Of a DNA stretch of 64,000 nt, positions 8,681 through 16,695 are shown piece after piece; within the stretch, counting starts at the first letter, position 1; every line of letters starts with the position of its first letter. This DNA is from Kibdelosporangium sp. MJ126-NF4. Its GTDB lineage: Bacteria; Actinomycetota; Actinomycetes; Mycobacteriales; Pseudonocardiaceae. The notes under the pieces were generated by a model. That model searched no databases. It was not told the DNA's origin and worked only from the letters and a program-made list of their open reading frames with translations. The position numbers were made by a program, and so were the translations under genes. The stretch lies in the NCBI RefSeq assembly GCF_000826545.1, contig NZ_CDME01000011.1, positions 150,001 to 214,000 of the forward strand, read 5' to 3'.

Positions 8681-9950
8681 ACAGCACTTCGACGCTCGGC
8701 GCCTTGACTTTCCTGATCAGCAATGACATCAAGGCGGCGGCGAGGCACAACAGGCCCGCTGCGTACCAGGCGATGTCGTAGCTGCCCGTGTGGTCACGGG
8801 TCGCGCCCGCTGCCGTCGCGGCGAACGCGGCGCCCAGCTGGTGTGACGCGAAGACCCAGCCGAACACGATCGGCCCGCTCATGCCGAACCTGTCACGGCA
8901 CAGTGCCAGCGTCGGCGGCACGGTCGCGACCCAGTCCAGGCCGTAGAAGATGATGAACGCCCACATCGGTGTCTCGATCGTCGGCCCGAACAGGCCCGGC
9001 AGCAGCATCAGCGAGCCGCCGCGCAGGGCGTAATAGGTGCCGAGCAGCCAGCGTGGGTCGACCCGGTCGGTCAGCCAGCCCGAGAAGATCGTGCCCACCA
9101 CGTCGAAGATGCCGACCAGGGCCAGCAGGCCCGCTGCCGTCGTCATCGGGATGCCGTGGTCGTGGGCCGCGGGCACGAAATGCGTGGCGACCAGGCCGTT
9201 CGTGGACGCTCCGCAGATCGCGAAGCCGCCGACCAGCAGCCAGAACGTGCCGCTGCGCGTCGACTGCCTGAGTACTTGCAGCGCTCGGCGGGCCGCTCCC
9301 TTGTTCGGGGGTGGCGGCGGTTCGACCTTGTCCGCCCCGTACGCCGCCACGCCGACGTGGCTGGGGTGGTCGCGCAGGAAGATCCAGATGATCGGCACCA
9401 CGAGCAGGGCCACTCCGGCGATCACCAGCGATGCCTGGCGCCAGCCGATGTCCGTTGCCATGTTCGCCACCAGCGGCAGGAAGATCAGCTGGCCGGTCGC
9501 TCCCGCGGCCGTCAGCACTCCGCTGACCAGGCCGCGGCGTTTCACGAACCAGCGGGATGTCATGGTCGCCACGAACGCCAGCGACATCGATCCGGTGCCG
9601 ACGCCGACGAACACTCCCCAGAACAGGATCAGCTGCCAGCTCGACGTCATGAACACCGTCAGGCCTGATCCCGCTGCGACCAGTGTCAACGCGCTGGCCA
9701 CGATCTTGCGCATGCCGAAGCGCTCCATCAGCGCCGCCGCGAACGGCGCGATCACGCCGTAGAGCACCAGGTTCACCGACACAGCCGACGAGATCGTCCC
9801 CCGTGACCAGCCGAACTCCTGGTGCAGCGGCTCGATCAGGACACCCGGCGCCGCGCGGAAGCCCGCCGCGCCGATCAGCGCCAGGAAGGAGACCCCCGCC
9901 ACCCACCAGGCCCAGTGCACGCGCCTGGTTCGCACCTCAAGTTGTGTCAC
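8679..9950 (-). CDS. MFS transporter, monocarboxylate/OFA-like, 12 TM
   Basis: A 423-residue major facilitator protein with about 12 hydrophobic spans. The first half carries RFGMRKIVASALTLV in the loop 2-3 position, and the two six-helix halves are split by a central hydrophilic loop containing five prolines in a row (VEPPPPPNKG, ~residue 205). The helix pattern and EFGWSRGTISSAVSVN at residue ~45 fit the oxalate/formate and monocarboxylate branch, but the substrate is unproven. The start is GTG 9950. It is transcribed away from a GATase1/AraC regulator over a 71-bp intergenic region that holds a perfect inverted repeat, so the regulator probably controls it. Confidence 0.85.
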   Translation of the reverse strand: MTQLEVRTRRVHWAWWVAGVSFLALIGAAGFRAAPGVLIEPLHQEFGWSRGTISSAVSVNLVLYGVIAPFAAALMERFGMRKIVASALTLVAAGSGLTVFMTSSWQLILFWGVFVGVGTGSMSLAFVATMTSRWFVKRRGLVSGVLTAAGATGQLIFLPLVANMATDIGWRQASLVIAGVALLVVPIIWIFLRDHPSHVGVAAYGADKVEPPPPPNKGAARRALQVLRQSTRSGTFWLLVGGFAICGASTNGLVATHFVPAAHDHGIPMTTAAGLLALVGIFDVVGTIFSGWLTDRVDPRWLLGTYYALRGGSLMLLPGLFGPTIETPMWAFIIFYGLDWVATVPPTLALCRDRFGMSGPIVFGWVFASHQLGAAFAATAAGATRDHTGSYDIAWYAAGLLCLAAALMSLLIRKVKAPSVEVL

Positions 9951-9987
9951 GGCTGTCAGCGTGCCGGTTCGACGTTCACCGAAACAG

Positions 9988-10022
9988 TGGCCAGACCGAC
10001 AACATACGCAATAATCTGGCCA
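9988..10022. promoter_or_regulatory. Inverted repeat in divergent MFS/AraC promoter region
   Basis: TGGCCAGA (9988-9995) and TCTGGCCA (10015-10022) are perfect 8-bp arms separated by 19 bp, with an AT-rich spacer in an otherwise GC-rich region. The right arm reaches the A of the regulator's ATG. Spacing and location suit a dimeric regulator site controlling both genes. This is inference from position. Confidence 0.45.
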
Positions 10023-10969
10023 TGACTCACGTCGTCGCCGTTCTCGCGCTGTCCAAGGTCATCGGGTACGACCTGACCATCCCCACGATGGTGTTCGACG
10101 CCACTGACATGCCGTACGACGTGCGCATCTGCGGCGTCGACAACAAGCCGGTGGACGCCTACGGCGGCTATCGCATGCTGCTGGACCACGGTCCCGAAGC
10201 ACTGGCCGAAGCGGACACCGTGATCATCCCAGGTACCCAGATCACGGGTCCACGCTACGAGGGCACCCTGCCTGGCGAGGTGGCCGACGCCCTCGCGCTG
10301 ATCCGGCCGGGTACTCGTGTCATGTCGATCTGCACCGGCGCGTTCGTGCTCGCCGCGGCGGGCCTGCTCGACGGGCGTCCGGCGACCACCCACTGGAAGC
10401 ACACCGAGAAGTTCCGCGAGCTGTATCCGAAGGTTCAGCTCAACGAGGACGTCCTCTTCGTCGACGACGGCGACATCCTCACCTCGGCGGGCCTGGCCGC
10501 GGGCATCGACCTGTGCCTGCACGTGCTGCGCAACGACCACGGCAGCGAGGTCGCCAACCGCGCCGCGCGCTACTGCGTGGTGCCGTCGTGGCGCGACGGC
10601 GGGCAGCGGCAGTTCATCGAACGACCGATGCCCGAGGTCGGCGAGGCGTCCACTGCCTCGACCCGGTCATGGGCGTTGGAACGGCTGTCCGGCGGCCTCG
10701 ACCTGGACGCCATGGCAGGTCACGCGAACATGAGCGTGCGCACGTTCAGCCGCCGGTTCCGCGCGGAAACCGGGATGAGCCCGGGGAAATGGCTGCTGCG
10801 GCAACGGCTGGAACACGCGCGCCACCTGCTGGAAAGCACCGACCTCGCGGTCGACCGGGTCGCGGAGGCGTCCGGGCTCGGCACGGCCGCCTCGCTGCGC
10901 CAACACCTGCGCGTGCACCTTGGTGTATCACCGTTGGGCTACCGGAAGTCGTTCCGACCGCCTTCATGA
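10022..10969 (+). CDS. GlxA-type transcriptional regulator (DJ-1/PfpI + AraC HTH)
   Basis: 315 residues. Residues ~1-170 are a class I glutamine-amidotransferase-like (DJ-1/PfpI) sensor domain with the nucleophile elbow MSICTGAFVLAAAGLLDGR around Cys ~103. Residues ~215-315 are an AraC helix-turn-helix pair (DLDAMAGHANMSVRTFSRRF, then VDRVAEASGLGTAASLRQHL and PLGYRKSF). It acts as a cytoplasmic DNA-binding regulator. The natural signal of this family is mostly unknown. ATG 10022 sits next to the inverted repeat shared with the divergent MFS gene, which suggests autoregulation as well as control of that transporter. Confidence 0.9.
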   Translation: MTHVVAVLALSKVIGYDLTIPTMVFDATDMPYDVRICGVDNKPVDAYGGYRMLLDHGPEALAEADTVIIPGTQITGPRYEGTLPGEVADALALIRPGTRVMSICTGAFVLAAAGLLDGRPATTHWKHTEKFRELYPKVQLNEDVLFVDDGDILTSAGLAAGIDLCLHVLRNDHGSEVANRAARYCVVPSWRDGGQRQFIERPMPEVGEASTASTRSWALERLSGGLDLDAMAGHANMSVRTFSRRFRAETGMSPGKWLLRQRLEHARHLLESTDLAVDRVAEASGLGTAASLRQHLRVHLGVSPLGYRKSFRPPS

Positions 10970-11004
10970 GATGGTCTCAGCCACTGCGCCCTACGATGCG
11001 TGCC

Positions 11005-11676
11005 ATGTTGAAGCGTCTGCTGCTGATCGGTGCGCTGGGGCTCGCCACCGCCGCAGGATGTTCGTCACCGTCCGACGAAGCCAAGGCAGGGCCGTTGCCT
11101 GACGGCGCGAGCCTGCTCAAGGACGCGGCCGAGGCGATCAAACCCATCAACAGCGCCACCTTCGCGCTGAAGGTGAACGGCCAGATTCCCGGCATCCCGG
11201 TCAAGGACGTCAGCGGCGACCTGACCAGGAAGGGCGACGCCGTCGGCAAGGCGCAGCTCGACCAGTTCGGACAGACCTTCGAGGTCGACTTCGTACTGTT
11301 CGAGAAGAAGATCTACATCAAGGCCGTCACCGGCGGGTGGCAGGAGTTCGGCGACGCCACCAGGATCTACGACCCGTCGGCGATCCTCGACCCGGAGCGG
11401 GGCGTGGCCAAGCTGCTCGGCTCGATCCAGTCCCCGGTCACCGAGGGCCGCGAGGACGTGAACGGCACCAAGACGTTCCGGATCTCCGGCAAGGTCGCCA
11501 AGGACACCGTCAAGAGCCTGGTGCCTGTGCAGTCCGATGTGACCGTCAAGGTGTGGGTCAAGGAGGAGGGCAACCACCTGCCGGTCCGCGCGTTGGTCGA
11601 GGTCTCGCCGGGCAACTCCGCGGAGATCACACTGTCCGAGGTGGACAAGCCCGTCACAGTGACCAAGCCTGCTTGA
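11005..11676 (+). CDS. lprG: LprG/LppX family lipoprotein
   Basis: A 223-residue lipoprotein. The signal MLKRLLLIGALGLATAAGC ends in a lipobox with the lipidated Cys at position 19. The mature part (LLKDAAEAIKPINSATFALKVNG, KDVSGDLTRKGDAVGKA, IYIKAVTGGWQEFGD) has the LppX_LprAFG fold that holds triacylated lipids in a hydrophobic cavity. ATG 11005 is chosen; an in-frame ATG at 10996 would add three residues. The next gene is the P55-type exporter. This order is the same as mycobacterial lprG-Rv1410c, where the two proteins move triacylglyceride/lipoglycan to the outer surface and affect drug tolerance. Confidence 0.88.
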   Translation: MLKRLLLIGALGLATAAGCSSPSDEAKAGPLPDGASLLKDAAEAIKPINSATFALKVNGQIPGIPVKDVSGDLTRKGDAVGKAQLDQFGQTFEVDFVLFEKKIYIKAVTGGWQEFGDATRIYDPSAILDPERGVAKLLGSIQSPVTEGREDVNGTKTFRISGKVAKDTVKSLVPVQSDVTVKVWVKEEGNHLPVRALVEVSPGNSAEITLSEVDKPVTVTKPA

Positions 11677-11872
11677 GTTCGATGTCCTCGCTCCGCTCGG
11701 ACGGGCTTTGTCGCCAAAGCCGGTCCCTGCCCGCGCGGAGCGCGGATCAGACACTGTCACCCCGCCCCACGCGACCGACATCTCCACTCAGGGCTGATCG
11801 CCGCCGTGGCTGGGGCGATGTCGGGCGTGTTGCGTGGCGTAAACGACCAGCGCGACAAAGCCGGAGTACTAG

Positions 11873-13414
11873 ATGACCACCGTTCAGAGCACAGTGCCAG
11901 AAGCGCCTCGCAGGGGCCGCAAGCTCGCGATCGGGGCCGGTGGGCTCGCGGTGCTGCTGGGCGCGCTGGACACGTACGTCGTGGTGAGCGTGCTCAACGA
12001 CATCATGCGCGACATGCACATCGCGGTGAACCGGCTGGAGCAGGCCACCCCGATCGTGACCGGGTACCTGCTCGGCTACATCGCCGCGATGCCGTTGCTC
12101 GGCCAGGCCTCCGACCGGTTCGGCAGGCGTGCGCTGCTGCAGGCCTGCCTGGTCGGGTTCACCGCCGGGTCGATCGTCACGGCTCTGGCGACCGACCTGC
12201 CCGTGCTGGTGGCCGGTCGGGTCGTGCAGGGTGTCGCCAGCGGTGCCCTGCTGCCGGTGACGCTGGCGCTCGCGGCGGACCTGTGGGCCGAGCGCAAACG
12301 TGCGACCGTGCTCGGCGCGGTCGGCGCGGCGCAGGAACTGGGCAGTGTGCTCGGTCCGATCTACGGCGTCGTGCTGGCCATCGCGTTCGGGTCGTGGCGC
12401 GGCCTGTTCTGGGTGAACGTGCCGCTCGCCGTGATCGCCATGGTCGCCATCCACTTCTCGGTACCCGGGCGGGACAAGAGCGGCCCGGCACCGGCCAAGG
12501 TGGACATCACCGGCGGCGCGCTGCTGGCCGTGACACTGGGCCTGGCTGTCGTCGGCCTCTACAACCCCGAGCCGCAGAAGGCCGTGCTGCCGCCGTGGGG
12601 CATTCCCGTGCTGATCGGCGCGTTCGTCGCGCTGCTGGTTTTTCTCGCGTGGGAGAAGTTCGCGCGGACCAAGCTGATCGACCCGGCCGGGGTGCGGATG
12701 GGGCCGTTCCTCGCCGCTCTCGGCGGGTCCGTCGCCGCGGGCGCGGCGCTGATGGTCACCCTGGTGAACGTCGAACTGGTCGCGCAGACCCTGCTCGGCA
12801 AGGACCGGACCGACGCGGTGTTCCTGCTCGTCCGGTTCCTGGTCGCGCTGCCGGTCGGCGCGCTGCTCGGCGGCTGGCTGGCCTCCCGGATCGGCGACCG
12901 GTGGGTCGCGTTCGGCGGCCTGCTCGTGGCCGCGGCCGGGTATCTGCTGATCTCCGGGTGGCCGGTGGACGTGCTGGCCGCGCGGCACGACCTCGGTCTG
13001 TTCACGCTGCCGAGGCTGGACACCGACCTGGTCATCGCCGGGCTCGGGCTCGGCACGGTGATCGGCCCGCTGTCGTCGGTCGTGCTACGCGTTGTACCCG
13101 CGGCGCAACACGGAGTGGCCTCCGCCGGGGTGGTGGTGGCCAGGATGACCGGCATGCTGGTCGGTGTGGCTGCCCTCACAGCCTGGGGTCTTTACCGCTT
13201 TCACAGCCTGACCGCAACTTTGAACACACCGTTGCCGTTCGGCAAGCCCAAGGAGCAGTTCGACGCCGAAGTCGTGACGTACAAGGCGAAACTGTTCGAG
13301 GCGCTGAACACCGAGTACAGCGAGATCTTCCTGATCACGTCGGTGATCTGCGTGGTCGGTGCGCTACTCGCGCTGGCCACGGGCTCGCCGCGGCGCTCGG
13401 ACCGCACGGATTGA
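11873..13414 (+). CDS. P55-type MFS lipid/drug exporter
   Basis: 513 residues with about 14 membrane spans. It opens [20 protein letters not shown] and continues [20 protein letters not shown] and [20 protein letters not shown], close to what I remember of mycobacterial Rv1410c (P55). The acidic residue in the first helix (ALDTYVV) and the loop 2-3 motif [11 protein letters not shown] are in place. It is likely the inner-membrane partner of the LprG lipoprotein encoded 196 bp upstream. That gap is longer than in tight operons, and I see no convincing gene in it, so a separate promoter is possible. Confidence 0.88.
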   Translation: MTTVQSTVPEAPRRGRKLAIGAGGLAVLLGALDTYVVVSVLNDIMRDMHIAVNRLEQATPIVTGYLLGYIAAMPLLGQASDRFGRRALLQACLVGFTAGSIVTALATDLPVLVAGRVVQGVASGALLPVTLALAADLWAERKRATVLGAVGAAQELGSVLGPIYGVVLAIAFGSWRGLFWVNVPLAVIAMVAIHFSVPGRDKSGPAPAKVDITGGALLAVTLGLAVVGLYNPEPQKAVLPPWGIPVLIGAFVALLVFLAWEKFARTKLIDPAGVRMGPFLAALGGSVAAGAALMVTLVNVELVAQTLLGKDRTDAVFLLVRFLVALPVGALLGGWLASRIGDRWVAFGGLLVAAAGYLLISGWPVDVLAARHDLGLFTLPRLDTDLVIAGLGLGTVIGPLSSVVLRVVPAAQHGVASAGVVVARMTGMLVGVAALTAWGLYRFHSLTATLNTPLPFGKPKEQFDAEVVTYKAKLFEALNTEYSEIFLITSVICVVGALLALATGSPRRSDRTD

Positions 13415-13462
13415 CATCGATCGTGGATTGCGAAGGCGCTGGGATTAAGAGACCCTTCAAAG

Positions 13463-13798
13463 GTGACCGAGCAACGGGTCGTACTGAATCTAGACGAAGC
13501 CGGCGTGGCGGTTGATCTGCCCCGGCTGGACAATGCGCAGGATCTGGTCCAGGAAGTGGCGTACCGCCCGGTGGATTTCCGCGACAACGATCTGCCCTCC
13601 GCCTTGGAACGGTCGGCAGCCTGGCTACGAAAAGCCGAGCAGTGGCTCGGCGAGCCAGTGGACGTGATCGCGATCCACCTGGACTACGACGACGGCGGTG
13701 ACGCGCCTTACTACGAGGTCAAGTTGCTGTGCAACGACGAGGACCTCGCAGGTGCGCCGATCGCCGTCCGCGAACAGCGACGGCGCGCCTCTCCCTGA
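13463..13798 (+). CDS. Small conserved-looking hypothetical protein
   Basis: 111 residues from GTG 13463. Not recognised. It is acidic, with no membrane span or signal: TEQRVVLNLDEAGVAVDLPR, then an amphipathic helix LERSAAWLRKAEQWLGEP, then the strand-like VDVIAIHLDYDDGGDAPYYE. Codon use is like its neighbours, with strong third-position GC, and the gene is co-directional with the exporter. An alternative reading is that it starts further in; no ribosome-binding site separates the choices. Confidence 0.6.
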   Translation: MTEQRVVLNLDEAGVAVDLPRLDNAQDLVQEVAYRPVDFRDNDLPSALERSAAWLRKAEQWLGEPVDVIAIHLDYDDGGDAPYYEVKLLCNDEDLAGAPIAVREQRRRASP

Positions 13799-13861
13799 AA
13801 GTGACCGCCTGACGGGAGGCCCCCGGCTACAATCGGAGGGGTATCGCGCCGCGGATTAAGG

Positions 13862-14056
13862 ATGTGCGCCATTACCCCACCGAATGATCTCTTCAGCCAC
13901 GCCACTGCCGACGACGCGGACACCGCGCCGCAGGCAGAGGGCAAAGCCTCCCGTCAGAACCTGTTCAGCCAGCAACAGACAGAATCGACGCCAACCGAGG
14001 TTGCGCGGCCCAAAACATTGCCGCGCAACCCATTCCAACTGCCGACAGAGGTCTAG
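13862..14056 (+). CDS. Possible small disordered protein
   Basis: 64 residues beginning MCAITPPNDLFSHATADD and containing two similar tails (RQNLFSQQQ and RNPFQLPTEV). It is Gln/Thr/Pro-rich and predicted disordered by eye. It starts after a purine-rich GGAGGGG about 20 nt upstream and ends overlapping the convergent lipoprotein gene by 4 bp. Composition is less GC-rich than the flanks. It could be a real short gene or chance. Confidence 0.3.
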   Translation: MCAITPPNDLFSHATADDADTAPQAEGKASRQNLFSQQQTESTPTEVARPKTLPRNPFQLPTEV

Positions 14057-15018
14057 GGCAACAACATCCGCCCCGGATCGACGTCGCCGGTCAGCATCCC
14101 GTTCGCCTTCATCAGCGCCACAACACCTTTCAGGCGCTGGACGTCGATGTCGCCCGGGTACAGACCGAGCCGCAGCACGCCCGCGATGGCGGCGTCCACC
14201 TTCGCGTAGTCGGTGATCACGCCCTGCACCTCGGCCTTGTTGCCCGCATCCCGTTGTGCCTTGACGAGAGCACGTCGGAAGGCGTCGATGGTCTTCGGGT
14301 TGGCCTGTGCGAACTTCACGCTCGTCGCGTAGCCGCCGATCGGCAGGTCCGCGGCATCACCGGTGAGGGTGTCCAGCACGGGCACCGCGCCGATCTGTTG
14401 CATCGCACGGGTCAGGAACGGCTCGACCAGCAGCGCCGCGTCAACGTCCTTGCGCTGCAAGGCCGCCTGCATGTCCGGGAACGGCATTTCGGTGAACTGG
14501 ACGGTGTTCGCGTCGACGCCCTTGGCCTTCAGTCCCGCGCGCACGGCGAGCTCGACCACGTTCGCCCTGGTGTTCACCGCGACCCGCTTGCCTGCCAGGT
14601 CGGCCGGGGTCTTCACCGCTGAGTCCGGGGTCGCCACCACGAGGAACATGTCCGGCCTGCCCCGGTAGCCGTCCGCGACCAGTTTGAGGTCCGCCACGCC
14701 CTTGGCCTGGGCGGCGAGGAACGACACCCAGTTGCTGAAGGTCACGTCCAGTTCACCGTTGACGAGACCGGGGATGGCCGCCGCGCCGCCCTGGATGGTC
14801 TTGAGCTCGACCTCGACGCCCTCGTCCTTGAAGTAGCCCTTCCTGATCGCGATGTGCACCGGCGCCGTGTCCACGATCGGCAGCACGCCCAGCCTGATCC
14901 TGGCTTGTTCGACTCCGGGCGAAGCGGGCTCCTCGCCGGACAGCAAGCCACAACCGGGGACAGCCGCGACGAGGGTGGCGGCGAGCACGCCGAGAAAGGC
15001 GCGGCGGGGGCGAGTCAT
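14053..15018 (-). CDS. ABC-type substrate-binding lipoprotein (SsuA/NMT1-like)
   Basis: 321 residues. The N-terminal MTRPRRAFLGVLAATLVAAV PGC gives a signal with twin arginines close to a hydrophobic core and a lipidation Cys. The mature protein reads IRLGVLPIVDTAPVHIAIRK, then GYFKDEGVEVELKTIQGG, VNGELDVTFSNW and ADLAGKRVAVNT, which is the pattern of NitT/TauT/THI5-type periplasmic binding proteins. The ligand could be a nitrate-, sulfonate- or pyrimidine-like molecule. No permease or ATPase gene lies beside it, so it is an orphan receptor or works with a distant transporter. ATG 15018 is preferred to upstream alternatives. Confidence 0.85.
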   Translation of the reverse strand: MTRPRRAFLGVLAATLVAAVPGCGLLSGEEPASPGVEQARIRLGVLPIVDTAPVHIAIRKGYFKDEGVEVELKTIQGGAAAIPGLVNGELDVTFSNWVSFLAAQAKGVADLKLVADGYRGRPDMFLVVATPDSAVKTPADLAGKRVAVNTRANVVELAVRAGLKAKGVDANTVQFTEMPFPDMQAALQRKDVDAALLVEPFLTRAMQQIGAVPVLDTLTGDAADLPIGGYATSVKFAQANPKTIDAFRRALVKAQRDAGNKAEVQGVITDYAKVDAAIAGVLRLGLYPGDIDVQRLKGVVALMKANGMLTGDVDPGRMLLP

Positions 15019-15077
15019 GCGCACAGAATGGCACGGCCGCGCGTCCCCGACCACAGTCGCCGGATTCCGATAAGGAC

Positions 15078-16691
15078 TCACGAGCACTTCGTGCCTTCCG
15101 CGGGCTGTCTGAGGTCGATCAGGTACTTCGCGCCGATGTCGTTGACGCAGTCGTTGTCGCTGAGGAACGCGGTGTGGCTGTTGGCTTCCACAGTCAGCAG
15201 AGTCGCGTTGAGCGCCGAGGCCAGCCGCACTCCGGACTCGAACGGCGTCGCCGGGTCACCGGTCGAGGAGACGACAAGGACCTTCGGTAACCCGGCCACC
15301 TTCAGCTCGTGCGGGCTGGTGGTGTTGGGCACCGGCCAGAACGCGCATTCGTCCAGCGCGGCAACGAAGTCCTCATCCTCGTTGAACGCACTCCTGGGCA
15401 GGCCTTCGCGGATCCGGCGGGCCTGGTCCTCCAGCACCGCGCGGTCCTTCACCGGCGGCTCGTCGACGCAGTGCACCGCCGTGAAGACGTCATGGATGTT
15501 GGTGTACTTCCCGGACGTGTCACGACCGAGGTAGTGGTCGGCCAGCTTGACCAGCACGGTCGCCTTGCCATTGGCCAGCTCGTCGAGGCTGGCTTCGAGC
15601 GTCTCCCACAGCTCCTCGCCGTAGAGGCACTGCACGATCGCGGTCACCGCATCCGAATAGGACAGTTTTCGGGAGCCGACGTCGAGCGGCTTGGTCTTCA
15701 ACGGCTCGAGCATCGCGTCCAGCTTCGCCTCGGCCTTCGCCGCGTCCGTGCCCAGTGGGCAGTCCGGCTTCGTCACGCAGGACGCGGCGAACGCGTCGAA
15801 AGCCTTCTTGAACCCGGTCGCCTGGCCGATCGCGTGCGCCACCCGGTCGGCGTTCGGGTCGATCGCGCCGTCCAGCACCATCGCGCGGACGTTGCCGGGA
15901 AAGGCTTCCGCGTACGCCGAGCCGATCCTGGTGCCGTAGGAGAAGCCGACGTAGTTCAGCTTCGCCTCACCGAGTGCCGACCGCAGCACGTCCATGTCCT
16001 TCACGACATCACGCGTGCCGATGTTCGCCAGCACGTCGGGCCCGGTGTTGGCGACACACTTGTCGACGTACTCCTTGTTCTCCTTCTCCACCGCCGCAAC
16101 AGCTTCCGGCCCGGTCCCGGCGACGGGCGGCTCCAGCCGGTCGGCGTCCTTCTCCGCGTCGGACAGGCACTTCACGGACGGCTCGCTCGACCCGATCCCC
16201 CTCGGGTCGAAGCCGACGAGGTCGAACCGGTCGGACAGCGGGTCATCCCATGCGTCGGCCGCGATCGCCGCGGCTGCCTGCATCCCGGACTGGCCGGGGC
16301 CGCCGGGGTTGAGCAGCAACGAACCGACCCGATCGGACTGCCGGGCGGCCTGCTTGCGTAACACGGCGACGGTGATCTCACGGCCGTCCGGCTTCGCGTA
16401 GTCGAGCGGCACGCGCAGCTTCGCGCACTTCAGATCCTTGCCGTCATACAGCTCGGAGCTGGTCTCGTCTGTGACGTAGTTCGCGCAGTCGCCCCATTGC
16501 AGCGACTGCGCGTAGAACCTGTCCAGTCCGGGCGGCACCGGCCCGACTGGGCCGGACGACCGCGGGCCCGCTGCGACGGGCGTTCCCTGCACGACTGTGG
16601 AGCACGCGGTCAACGCGAACAGTGCGACGACCCCCAGCGCTCCGATTACCCTGGTACGGCGCACGTTTCCAAGATCGCGCGATAACGGCAT
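15078..16691 (-). CDS. Secreted TAP-type alpha/beta hydrolase peptidase (CaeA/Hip1-like), copy 1
   Basis: 537 residues. A lipobox-like end of the signal (VVALFALTAC, Cys ~30) suggests a cell-envelope lipoprotein. The alpha/beta hydrolase core shows the oxyanion HGG-type turn LLNPGGPGQSGMQ, the nucleophile elbow VGFSYGTRIGS, the acid in VVSSTGDPATPFESG, and the base in EANSHTAFL, with the C-terminal TAP domain. The family releases short peptides from N-termini, and the mycobacterial relative Hip1/CaeA processes envelope proteins. It starts 4 bp after the stop of a close paralogue, so the two form a tandem duplication and one operon. Confidence 0.9.
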   Translation of the reverse strand: MPLSRDLGNVRRTRVIGALGVVALFALTACSTVVQGTPVAAGPRSSGPVGPVPPGLDRFYAQSLQWGDCANYVTDETSSELYDGKDLKCAKLRVPLDYAKPDGREITVAVLRKQAARQSDRVGSLLLNPGGPGQSGMQAAAAIAADAWDDPLSDRFDLVGFDPRGIGSSEPSVKCLSDAEKDADRLEPPVAGTGPEAVAAVEKENKEYVDKCVANTGPDVLANIGTRDVVKDMDVLRSALGEAKLNYVGFSYGTRIGSAYAEAFPGNVRAMVLDGAIDPNADRVAHAIGQATGFKKAFDAFAASCVTKPDCPLGTDAAKAEAKLDAMLEPLKTKPLDVGSRKLSYSDAVTAIVQCLYGEELWETLEASLDELANGKATVLVKLADHYLGRDTSGKYTNIHDVFTAVHCVDEPPVKDRAVLEDQARRIREGLPRSAFNEDEDFVAALDECAFWPVPNTTSPHELKVAGLPKVLVVSSTGDPATPFESGVRLASALNATLLTVEANSHTAFLSDNDCVNDIGAKYLIDLRQPAEGTKCS

Positions 16692-16695
16692 TTCG

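Noticed and set aside
11677..11872. A small gene between lprG and the P55-like exporter
   Set aside because: Frames here have no start with a ribosome site and no coding-like third-position pattern; the gap contains only weak inverted repeats.
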